Source: Ancistrus triradiatus (taxonomy: Eukaryota; Chordata; Actinopteri; Siluriformes; Loricariidae). From it: 64,000 nucleotides of DNA. Shown in pieces: positions 55,010-64,000 of this stretch. The notes below the pieces were generated by a model, which saw only the letters and a list, made by a program, of their open reading frames with translations, was not told where the DNA came from and made no database searches. The stretch is taken from positions 62,001 through 126,000 of the forward strand of contig JAJAGP010002209.1 in the NCBI GenBank assembly GCA_025084515.1, written 5' to 3'. Made by a program: the position numbers and the translations under genes. The number at the start of each line of letters is the position of its first letter. Position 1 is the stretch's first letter.

Positions 55010-55612
55010 AGGTACTGCTGCGCTGGCAGGGCTTGTTATGCTCTAACCAGACTGCCATTAAAGCTTCGGCTGCTGCCCGGTTTATCATTGGTTCATTTGT
55101 TGAGCTTTTTATTGACAGAAAGCCAAGTTTACCCTGTATGTTGACTGAATTTGCCATCACTGTTCCGTTACGAGCCTGCCGATTCATACTGCAGCGTGCA
55201 TTCGTTGATCTGTTTGGTCGTTCATTGACGGTTTTATTTGCAACACGCAAGTTTAAAGTGCATCTGAGCTGTACTGGGCAGATGACAGGAAAGCTGTATC
55301 CCTAGAAGTCCCTGTATCCCTGTGATGTCACAATGCACCCTGGCCTCCACACAGCAGTCTCTGAGTGACATGGATTGCGCAGGTCTGTGAAAGTAAGTGC
55401 GCGCTGCAGTTTTGTGATTGTGTTTTGTAATTTAAAGGTGATTTTGATGAGCAGCTTGTGGAAGTTAGTGAAGAGAATAAGATGCAGCTTGAAGTTTTTG
55501 CACCACTTGGTGCTGAAAGTCAGGTCTCCCATCCAGCATGTAAACAGGCAAAGACCTGCTTAGCATTTTTGAATGAAGCAGATGTACATTGACAAAAAGG
55601 TTCTGTGGAAGT
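55010..55612 (-). repeat. 5S non-transcribed spacer and 3' end of a degenerate 5S
   Basis: This is the inverted counterpart of 285-871. 55494-55570 (reverse) carries the degenerate 5S 3' end (GCTAAGCAGG, GGATGGGAGACC). The spacer contains frames open on both strands (for example RKPSLPCMLTEFAITVP), conserved with the first copy simply because the duplication is recent. Confidence 0.75.
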
Positions 55613-55614
55613 GC

Positions 55615-55733
55615 TGTTGGACAACGGCCACGGAAAGGGATCCGCAGCATTAGCAGAACAAGATGGCGCCACTGACCCTCAGTGAGCTGTGGCTTGGTTT
55701 GGACAAGGGCCACGGAAAGGGATCCGCAGCACG
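55615..55733. repeat. Short direct repeat (GGCCACGGAAAGGGATCCGC, twice)
   Basis: The phrase occurs at about 55628 and 55707. Around it lies AAGATGGCGCCACTGACCCT, also found at 59686. This flank was carried with the MITE in both places. Confidence 0.7.
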
Positions 55734-56014
55734 ACCCAGGAAAAAATGTACTGTGAATTTTCATGGTAAAACTGCTTGACAGTTTTAATGTGAACTTTCA
55801 TAGTTTGACCATGAAGTTCACAGTTATACTATGAATTTTTGATGGTAATTTGGCCACTTCATGGTTCTACTGTGAAATTTCATAGTACAACTGTAAACTT
55901 GGTGGACTATAAACTGACCATGAATTATTTCACAGTTGTACTATGAATTTTGGTGGTAATTTGGCCACTTCATAGTTCTACTGTCAAATTTCACAGTACA
56001 TGTTTTCCTGGGGA
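55734..56014. mobile_element. Small MITE with CCCAGGAAAA...ATGTACTGTGAA ends
   Basis: Inverted ends: CCCAGGAAAAAATGTACTG at 55734 and, reversed, CCCAGGAAAACATGTACTG at 56014. The interior is a degenerate tandem of TTTCATAGTTTGACCATGA-like words. About 280 bases. A second, right-truncated copy is at 59760-59894. Confidence 0.75.
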
Positions 56015-56019
56015 AGTCC

Positions 56020-56452
56020 GGCTTTGCTGCTGCGGTTTCAGAGAAATCATTATCATACAGTTGGCTGTTAAACTGTTGGAACCTTATAGAATCTAAATAA
56101 AACTGATGATTAAAAATAAGTGTAAAAATAAGTTATTCATCTTTGAAATAACCATTCATCTTCCATTCATATATCCCTTTCTCCCACTTCTACTTGGCAA
56201 CTCGTTTTAATCAAGCTCTCATGTTTGATATGAGTGTTCTCATGTTCTCATGTTTGATATGAAAAATCCCATGTTCGACCTTCCTAATACTGCAAGCATT
56301 TGCACTTTCGTACCCTATTGTGTTGCTGAATTGCTCGTGTCTTTAGTTCCAATAACTTGGACAATTGTAATTCTCTTGAAAATGGCATGAACTTATAAAT
56401 GTTAGAATACTGAATCTCATTTAGAGATCTTATATGGCCCTTATTGTTGTTG

Positions 56453-56493
<41 letters not shown>

Positions 56494-57490
56494 GTCAGTC
56501 TAGTATAAAATATTTTGGTGATAGGACCATCTAAGCATCTTTGCTCTGGAAGCCTTCTATCTCCAAGCTCCATGATTCTTTTGAGCACATTTAGAGACCT
56601 AATATGAGCCTAAATGTGAATAATAAATGTAATATGACATGGCAGTGAATCAGCCATGTAGGAATTGAATGTATCAGAACTTAACCAAACAGTACAAGGA
56701 CATTGCATGTAGAATGTTATTCTTGTGTTGAACACAAAGAAGCCAAAAGATGCAACAAAAACATTTACTTATACAAGTCAGTGACAGAAAAAAAAACTAA
56801 ACAATTGGGTAACAGTACACTGTACAATACAATTGACAAGAAATACATTTTTAAAAAGCATAAAGGCAAAATACAGTAAGATTAATGTCCATTTTTGTCT
56901 GATGATGGCGATGACTGAACGATGGATGGTGTTCATTGATGATGGTGATATCAGTGAAGCTTTCTCCTCTAATTAATCTTGAGCACCTGATTAGACAACA
57001 GAACACAATAATAAAACAAATGAATAAAAATTAACCTAATGAAAAGTAAAATTATTTATTCCCTCAGGGAAAGCTACAGCTGAATGTTGGATCTAATGCA
57101 TGGAAATCTTATTGAATGCATAATACATTTATCAGAATAGAATTCATCTTTCTGTGTTCAGTGCACAACAAACAAATACCTGTGTTACTCAAAAGATGGT
57201 GGTGATTCAACTTGAAATGCAACACAGCATGATGTAGAATCCACATTCTGGACTGGGGGCAGATGATCACGTCATCCAGGTCATCTCAGCATTCAGGCTC
57301 AGTTTCCAGGAAAATTACAGCACAGGAGAAACCGAGGAGAAAGAGAGAGAATGATTTAGTAAGGGATGAATAGATTCAATAACTCATTTTTAATATGATA
57401 ATAAATACATTTATCTTAAAACAAAACAAAATAAAAACTGCAAAATAAATAAGTTATATTAAAATTGGTTTAAAAGAATCCAGGAGGTGG
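56020..57490. other. AT-rich sequence with an ATT microsatellite
   Basis: (ATT)n at about 56448-56493. No coding frame or RNA gene recognised. Confidence 0.4.
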
Positions 57491-57660
57491 TCCTAGACTA
57501 GGGTTGCCAACCGTCTCGTATTGTCCAGCACATCACGATTTATGGGCAATTTTGATTTGTCCCGTCGGGACAGCTCCAGTCCCGTATTCCAATCACAGCC
57601 TCATTGGCCAATAACAAAACTGATACAAACTCCCAAGTGTAGTAGCTACGTTAGTGATAG

Positions 57661-57663
<3 letters not shown>

Positions 57664-57698
<35 letters not shown>
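57664..57698. repeat. (TG)n microsatellite
   Basis: About 17 TG units, interrupted afterwards by GG and continuing to 57720. Confidence 0.95.
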
Positions 57699-57706
<8 letters not shown>

Positions 57707-58019
57707 TGTCTGTGTGTGTGCGCTCACGCTGTGAGTGGAGCTTGATGTTGTCAAAATGAACAGTGAACCTGTAAAGAAAAAAAGACTTTGCAACTATTAA
57801 AAAGCGCGGGAGCCAAAAGGCCAACCGCAGTAAAGTTGGCTTGCGGTTGCGATTCGGAGCTTTTTTCGTCTTGCATTCCGTGACAAAGTCACTTTAAACT
57901 GTGATTAATGCTACATTTGGCTCGTCCTGATTTGCGAATTCAGATGTCGTCATTATCTAAAGTGAAATCATTCGTTATTACATTTTAGGGCTTTATTTTC
58001 AAAAGCTTATAACTTCTAA

Positions 58020-58765
58020 AGGTAACCATTAGATTCCTGACACTTGCAGTAAAGTGACCAGGCTGATTTGTGAAACTTTTCACAGTCTTAATTCTGTCTG
58101 TACGTGGCTCGTATAAACCGTGAGGATGGAAAATGATAACACGCGAAATAATTAAGCCTTTAATTTAACTCACCATAAACCGTCCAAGCAAGCCGTATAA
58201 CTTCAAAAACTGATCATATAGAGAATCAGCACAGGTTACAGTTACCCTCCATCAGTTCTGAAAACTATCACAGATATAATTGTGTCTAATAGGCAGTTAT
58301 TTACATACTGTGTATTATGTGTAGGCATTTTCTGATTTGTGAAAGCTTTCACACATATAACTTTGTCTAATAAATTGTTGTAATGATATTATTTAGTACT
58401 TTTAGGCATTAATTTGATTGGTAAACTTTTCACATATATAATTGTGTCTAATAAAACAATTTATTATGATGGTATTTATTATATTTAGGCATGAATATGA
58501 TTTATGAAAGCACGTTTCACAGATAAAAATCCCCCTCCTTCTCCCTTCTCCCCCTCTCTTCTTTTTCTTCCTCCCCCCCAGATTAAAAAATTAATATAAA
58601 AAGGTATTTATTTATTTATTTAATTTATATAATATTTATTACTTGTTAGGCATTTCAGATTGCGAAAGCTTTCAACAGAATAATTTTGTATAAAAACACA
58701 TTTATGTACATAAATTTGACTTTTAGGCATTTTCAGATTTGTGAAAGCTTTCACAAGTCATTTTT
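58020..58765. repeat. Degenerate tandem repeat with palindromic GTGAAAGCTTTCAC core
   Basis: The core or close variants recur at about 58069, 58257, 58334, 58424, 58499, 58657 and 58737. It is usually preceded by TTTAGGCAT and followed by ATATAATTGTGTCTAATAA. Spacing is irregular, about 75-190 bases. Confidence 0.7.
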
Positions 58766-58979
58766 GAAAATTAATAAATATATATAATAAATAAATATAA
58801 TATTAATACAATACAAATACATAGATATTTCCATTATGTTGGTCACCGCTGGGGGTGCGAAACCACACCCGGGAGGAAAGTGTCCCTGATTGGTGGTTGA
58901 AGAAGTTGGCAACCCCCTATATATACAGTACATGCTGTTTCCACAGCATATATATATATATTATTTCTTATATATATAT

Positions 58980-58984
<5 letters not shown>

Positions 58985-59036
<52 letters not shown>
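58985..59036. repeat. (TA)n microsatellite
   Basis: About 25 TA units, next to an L2 tail. Confidence 0.95.
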
Positions 59037-59040
<4 letters not shown>

Positions 59041-59054
59041 TGCATATATTTATA

Positions 59055-59143
59055 GACTTGTAAATATAAACTTGTAAAGTTACTTTGAGACAATGCTCCA
59101 TTGTAAAAAGCGCTATATAAATAGATCTGACTTGACTTGACTT
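59055..59143 (+). mobile_element. L2 3'-tail insertion
   Basis: AACTTGTAAAGTTACTTTGA, GACAATGCTCCATTGTAAAA, AGCGCTATATAAATAGATC and TGACT pentamers. This is an extremely 5'-truncated L2 copy, like 40882-40968. Confidence 0.85.
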
Positions 59144-59149
59144 GATATA

Positions 59150-59680
59150 TATACAATGATGTACATTTTTTCTGGTCAAGTCATCCATATTTATAATTCG
59201 GGTAATGAAACAAATATGTGATACGTATCATACATTAGTCACATATCCATTTAGAAAACATAAAAATATAAAAATAAATTGGATTGGGGCGCTCATAATT
59301 TTGCATATATCTTTATATTTTGGTTTCTTTAAAATGGCATCTGTTTACATCCGGACACTTTGCCTTCGGGCTCAGTTTCCGAGTTTATATGGCTAGAATG
59401 TAACCATGACAACGTTTTTACATTTCGGCTAGTTTATTTACACTTTATTGTGTTAAGGTAATAAATGACTTAGTAATGTACTAAATAGTATCGCACTTGA
59501 TTTTACAAGTATTTTTAAACGTTCTAGTTCAGTACTTTTCACATATTACGTCGTGATGACGGAAAAATGTATAAAAGTCCGCAAATTAGCAATAATGCTA
59601 AGGCTAATTTAAAGACTTGAGCAACACGAGCGATTTTAATGGAAGTTGTTGGATTCATTGTGTGTGCTGTAAACGTTAGC
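59150..59680. other. Unassigned sequence
   Basis: No gene or defined repeat. At about 59560-59700 it enters a segment shared with 55660-55740. Confidence 0.3.
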
Positions 59681-59683
59681 AGC

Positions 59684-59894
59684 GCAAGATGGCGCCACTG
59701 ACCCTCAATGAGCTGTGGCTCAGTTTGGACAACGGCCACTGAAAAGAATCCGCAGCACGACCCAGGAAAAAATGTACTGTGTATTTTCATAGTAAAACTG
59801 CTCGACAGTTTTAATGTGAACTTTCATAGTTTGACCATGAAGTTCACAGTTATACTATGAATGTTTGATGGTAATTTGGCCACTTCATGGTTCA
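59684..59894. mobile_element. Second copy of the CCCAGGAAAA MITE with its left flank, right-truncated
   Basis: It matches 55662-55872 closely (AAGATGGCGCCACTGACCCT, GCACGACCCAGGAAAAAATG, TTTGACCATGAAGTTCACAG). It breaks off after CACTTCATGGTTC at 59894. Confidence 0.8.
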
Positions 59895-60012
59895 ACGGCC
59901 AATAATTTTATTGATCATTTATACAAGTTGATAATTTGTATTTTATGAAATAATAATTATTATTCGGTTATTTATTATATCCACTCATAATACGTCATTT
60001 TTATCTCATTAT

Positions 60013-60200
60013 ATTTACATTTAGTCATTTGGCAGACGCACTTATCCAGAGCGACTTACTCATACAATCTTATGGTAAAAGCCATTATGGGTTTAGGGCC
60101 TTGCTAAAGGAACAAGCAGTAGCAGCTTGGCAAATATGGATTTGAACCCTGGACACTCTGCTCCACAGTCCAGTGCATTAAGAACTAGCTACCACTGCAG
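60013..60200 (-). mobile_element. tRNA-derived SINE, second copy
   Basis: ACATTTAGTCATTTGGCAGA and TTATCCAGAGCGACTTACTC match the SINE tail. GGATTTGAACCCTGGACA contains the B box in reverse. The A box region is poorly kept. Confidence 0.7.
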
Positions 60201-60235
60201 TACACACACAAAGGAAGTTTCTGAACATTGCATTT

Positions 60236-60410
60236 ACCTTTAGTCATTTGGCAAATTGTCGTAGTCAGAGTGACTTACAACTGATACGATCTCACAGTGA
60301 GGTAAGGACCTTGTTCAAGGGCCCAACAGTGGCAGGTTCGCAGTGCTGAGACTTAAACCCAGGATCGACTAGTCAGGAGCTCAGTATCTTAAATACTACA
60401 CACTACAGTC
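60236..60410 (-). mobile_element. tRNA-derived SINE, third, more diverged copy
   Basis: TTTAGTCATTTGGCAAATTG, CAGAGTGACTTACAACTGAT, AAGGGCCCAACAGTGGCAGG and AGACTTAAACCCAGGATC follow the same order as the other SINE copies. Confidence 0.6.
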
Positions 60411-60567
60411 TAATAATGATTGATTTTTTTAAAGAACCATAAAGTTTGTATTTTTTTCCTTAGTCTAATATTTCTGTAAATGCAGACTTATAAATTATAT
60501 AAGTTAAAAGTTATATTTACTTCATAAACTATAACTTGATAATGCTAACATTTTATATAAATAAAAT

Positions 60568-60641
60568 AACAACAACAACAACAATACTACTACTACTACT
60601 ATTACTACTACTAATAATAATAATAATAATAACGATAATAG

Positions 60642-60696
<55 letters not shown>

Positions 60697-60698
60697 AT
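60568..60698. repeat. Trinucleotide microsatellite cluster (AAC, TAC, TAA, TTA)
   Basis: Adjacent runs of (AAC)n, (TAC)n, (TAA)n and a long (TTA)n. Confidence 0.95.
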
Positions 60699-61151
60699 AT
60701 ATAGCATGTTTACACTAGTCAGCTGAGTCAACTGGTATGTAAAGCATACTGCTGATCTTTTATGTACAATATACAGTGACATATTAAAGCATAATATGGA
60801 TATATTTATATACACTATTATATATCTGGCATTTTATGTAATCTCTTAGTACTGGAATTTTATATACATGCTGATTTTTTTTTTACCCCTTAATACTTCT
60901 GACACATTACAATTACATTATTGCATAATGTCAACAATTTATACTTAATAATAGTACACCGCTGATTTTATGTCTTGTTCTGTAATCTTTTATATTTTCC
61001 ATGTGTAGCAACTAGTTTTATTCTCATTAGTGCAATAAAAATACTATAACATAATACGCAGGGGTGTGAAGATAAAAGCATGTATTACTGTACAATATAA
61101 TCCTATTTATACTCTTTATTATTTTGTCCATCTCTTATCACTATACTGTTT

Positions 61152-61541
61152 GTGCTCTCTGTACTGTGTAATTACTCCTGGAGCACTTATCTCTACTGCA
61201 ATGTAAATAAATATAACTTAATTAACAAGCCACTTTTTGAAGGACTGTTTCGTATATATTCTATATCTGCAGGTTTGTGTGACTTTACCTCATTACCGCA
61301 TCCTGTTTTAATCCTGCTTAACCTAGTCAGGGTCACAGAGGAGGGTTGGGAGCCCAAGCTAAAAATTCACTGTGATATAGAGGCAGAGGTGCTCTCTGGA
61401 TATAGCACTGGTCTGTCACAGGGTTCTGTAAACACACCATCCGACTTTCCAACCCCTCAGGAACTGTTGTTTCCAGCACTTGACTCTTACCACCGAGCCA
61501 TCAGAGCTGTGGAAGCATGGAGCCACAATGCAGACATTTAA
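61152..61541 (+). other. Open frame of 129 codons, not recognised
   Basis: No known domain. The second half (GSVNTPSDFPTPQELLFPAL, DSYHRAIRAVEAWS) overlaps sequence resembling the fish dispersed repeat seen at 28140 (CTAGTCAGGGTCACAG, ACCGAGCCATC). It is therefore probably repeat-derived. No splice or expression evidence. Confidence 0.25.
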
Positions 61542-61854
61542 AAGGAAAGTAAAAATGTCAACAATAATTGAGCTGCAATTAGAATTAATGTTAAATCATT
61601 CTTCACTGTGCAATAAAATACAGCACTTTTCACAAATGTGTTTGTACTGCATATAAGGTTAAGAATTTATAATCAGGTAAATGAGAAGCTTCCAGTGAAA
61701 TATTTACATAATATTGTGCAAGTTGTGGTTTTAGAAATATTATGTCTTTAAAACAATGTTAATCTACACAAAACTTGATTTTACTTATCAATTAAAAACG
61801 GTCCACTTTCAGCATAATCCTCAAATCTCAGAACTGCTTTACAACTATCTTGGC

Positions 61855-61955
61855 CCATGACACTATCTGAGCAAGCCTAGGGTGACAGTGGCAAGGGAAT
61901 ACTCTCTAAATGTTATAAGGAAGAAACCTTGGGAGGACCAAGACCACAGGCGTGT
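61855..61955 (-). mobile_element. L2 3' UTR fragment
   Basis: GAGCAAGCCTAGGGTGACAG and AAGAAACCTTGGGAGGACCA match the reverse of the L2 3' UTR at 43785-43860. Confidence 0.7.
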
Positions 61956-61959
61956 CTAT

Positions 61960-62600
61960 CCCCTTTTTAAAATTGAGTCTCTGCTCCCCTAAAAATGAGC
62001 AAAACGCAATTTGTTGTTGTTGCTTTTCTAAAAACAGAAGTTTCCGATAAGCCAAAAAATGTTAAAACAATAGAAAGGGGTTTAAACACAACAGTTTAAC
62101 AAAGAAAATACACCTTAAAACGTACAGTTGTTTAAATAGGCGGCTGGTCTCACTGGGTGAGCTCTTAAGCTCTGATCCCTTAGTTACCTAATTAAAAAGT
62201 TTATAGTAATAGCTTAAATACGCAGAAGCTAAATATACACATTTAAAAAGAGAGCATTTTGAAGTAAATGTAATATTATGAAGAGTATAATAAAATAGAG
62301 AGTCTAAACCTATAGAATGTAAGATAATAGTACATATAAATAAAACAATAAATGATTTTACTGTCACAATGCAACAACAATACCACCACAACCAGTGATT
62401 AGAGAAAAGCTAATATTTATTTAATTATACAAGACCTATGGCCTTCACTGCTTATAATACACACATCTTCCTTCATTTAAGTCCTTTACAGTGCAATACT
62501 GATTCAACAAAAAGGAAAAAACATAAACCTTCATTTATTTTATATACATTCGACTGAGACATTAGACATTATAGAATAGTCCAAATCTGAGTTCTGACTG
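61960..62600. other. AT-rich sequence next to the zic pseudogene
   Basis: No gene. It may include the former 3' UTR of the zic copy just above it. Confidence 0.3.
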
Positions 62601-62624
62601 GCAAAAGTCCTTTGGTGGTGGGCC

Positions 62625-63095
62625 TTAAACGTACCACTCGCTAAAGTTGGACACTATGCTGCTGTGGCTGCTGCTGTTCAAGACGGACGAGTCGGGCGAC
62701 ATGGTGGTGCTCTGCGTCTCTGAGCACGGAGACACCAAACTGGACGACTCCTAGCCTGAACTTCCAGCTGGCGATGCCTCATTGACTGGACCTTGCTCGT
62801 CATGAACCTGCAAACGAAAAAACAGGGGTTCATCTTTGGGAACACACTCCTGCGTTTCAGCTTACTGGCTCGCTTACACTGAATTAGCCTATAGTTTGTC
62901 TTTGGATGAAATCAGAGCAGGGCTAAAATACCTTCATGCGTTTTCTCAGGGACCTCGGATGAGTGTAGGACTTGTCGTACAATTTGCACAGGTACGGCTT
63001 GTCAGACGTGTGCATGTGCATGTGCTTCTTGCGGTCGCTGCTGTTGGCGAAGCGTCGGTCTCACCAATCGAATTCCCACAGAAATGGCTTCTCTC
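62625..63095 (-). pseudogene. zic-family zinc-finger gene, broken, two exons retained
   Basis: Exon-2-like 63095-62932 (164 bases) and exon-3-like 62807-62625 flank a 124-base intron with AG/GT borders. Exon 2 reads DRRFANSSDRKKHMHMHTSD, KPYLCK and KSYTHPRSLRKRMK, the last part of the ZIC C2H2 array. Exon 3 ends SSIVSNFSEWYV and stop, matching the conserved ZIC C-terminus. Damage: the CEF...GC finger start is WEFDW followed by a TGA stop, a zinc ligand Cys of the next finger is Tyr (CKLYDKSY), and exon 3 has an in-frame TAG where ZIC proteins have a Tyr (SSG-stop-ESS). The large first exon is missing, and satellite C begins at about 63240. Because it kept its intron it came from DNA duplication, not retrocopying. 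In life ZIC proteins are nuclear transcription factors. Which paralogue is unclear. Confidence 0.88.
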
Positions 63096-63239
63096 CTGAA
63101 AAGACCATTGTTAAACTAGAAAGTGCAGTTCCTGCAGAAACTGCAAGTGTGTTGCGACGGTGCGTGCCCCCGGCAACGTGCATCAGGGGCCGAGTATGTA
63201 GGTTAAAAGCCATTCGACCATTGTAGTCATTGTAGTCAC

Positions 63240-64000
63240 CTCAGGGTATGACATGTTACCTCAGATTGAACCCGGGACCAAGTCTGCCAAATTTCGTGGC
63301 CGTAAACCAAAAAGTGACTGAGTTTCAGTCATTGGCCCCGCTAGGAGCTTGGGTGTCCAGCCATGGTCCTCATAGGCCCCATGGGCATGACAAGTCACGT
63401 GAGATTGCTCCCGAGACCAAGCCTGCCGAATTTTGGGGCCGTAGGTCGAAAACTGACTGAGTTATGATCATTGGCCCGCCAGGGGCCCCAGTGCCCTGCT
63501 GGGGTGTACAAAGGCCCCATGGGCATCACATGTCACCTCAGATAGCACGCAGGACCAAGCCTGCCGAACTTCATAATGATAACTCAATAACAGACTGAGT
63601 CACGGTCATTGGCCTGCCAAGGGCCCCAGTGGCCTGCCGGGTCCACACGGGCCCCATGGGCATCACATGTCACCTCAGATTTCACCTGGGATGAAGCCTG
63701 CCGAATTTTGTGGCCGTAGGTGGAAAACTAACTGAGTTATAGTCATTGGCCCGTCAGGAGCCCCAGTGAACTGCTGCGATCCACAGTGGCCCCATGGGCA
63801 TCACATGTCACCTCAGATAGCACCCGGGACCAAGCCTGCCGAATTTTGTGGTCATAAATCAATAACTGACAGAGTTACGATCATTGGCCCGCGAGGGGCC
63901 CCAGTGCCCTGCTGGAGTCTACAAGGGCCCCATGGGCATCACATGTCACCTCAGATAGCACGCAGGACCAAGCCTGCCGAATGTCGTGATCATAAATCAA
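63240..64000 (+). repeat. Satellite C array, about 5.5 units, continuing past the window
   Basis: Marks (ACATGTCACCTCAGAT or close) occur at about 63250, 63395, 63530, 63670, 63808 and 63945, so the period is again about 138 bases. Same orientation as 53240-54660. Confidence 0.92.

Larger units (their letters stand above)
57494..58920. mobile_element. Non-autonomous hAT-like element with TAGGGTTGCCAAC ends
   Basis: The left end TAGGGTTGCCAACCG and the right end (reversed) TAGGGGGTTGCCAAC face each other. No transposase frame is present. The interior has a (TG)n microsatellite at 57664-57698 and, from 58020, a tandem repeat around GTGAAAGCTTTCAC. Confidence 0.55.

Noticed and set aside
60536..60718. 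Open frame of Ile/Thr/Leu runs
   Set aside because: It is translated trinucleotide microsatellite.

Overview
This window is vertebrate nuclear DNA, almost certainly from a ray-finned (teleost) fish. It contains a spliced gene, mvb12b, whose nine coding exons all have consensus splice sites, and a broken zic-family gene that has kept an intron. It also holds 5S ribosomal DNA relics and a very dense load of fish-type repeats: several Tc1/mariner families, hAT elements, L2-like LINEs ending in TGACT pentamers, and tRNA-derived SINEs. A catfish or other otophysan would fit the Tc1 load, but that is a guess.

Layout. 1-1000: a satellite A unit and a broken 5S rDNA repeat. 1.0-4.1 kb: three Tc1-type transposon remnants. 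4.5-5.3 kb: a SINE and a probable Penelope-like fragment. 6.47-29.33 kb: mvb12b on the minus strand, with introns packed with transposons. Its largest introns hold an LTR-flanked minisatellite element (15.29-17.95 kb, 5-bp target duplication), Tc1 copies with recognisable inverted repeats, a decayed hAT, an element with about 210-bp terminal inverted repeats (23.0-24.2 kb), and a Tc1 that carries another Tc1 inside its terminal repeat (25.4-28.0 kb). 29.4-34.5 kb: upstream sequence of the gene with MITEs, one more Tc1 (containing a 100-N assembly gap) and hAT-like sequence. 34.5-54.7 kb: a gene-poor satellite block made of three families (A about 330 bp, B about 250-330 bp, C about 138 bp). 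A ZBED-type hAT transposase gene and two oppositely oriented L2 LINEs are inserted in it. 54.8-56.0 kb: a complete 5S rRNA-like gene with spacer, then a small MITE. 56-62.6 kb: AT-rich sequence with MITEs, SINEs and microsatellites. 62.6-63.1 kb: the zic pseudogene. 63.24 kb to the end: satellite C again.

The only host protein gene that looks functional is mvb12b, which encodes an ESCRT-I accessory subunit (MABP and UMA domains, 298 residues predicted). Nearly every other long open frame belongs to a mobile element or is an artefact of a stop-free repeat. The most unusual structures are the LTR-bounded 31-bp minisatellite with an ordered drift of variants, the L2 ORF1 esterase with its catalytic motifs preserved, the mirrored satellite arrays, the two inverted 5S rDNA relics 54 kb apart, and the decayed but intron-bearing zic copy. 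I found no prokaryote-like defence system, CRISPR array or operon.
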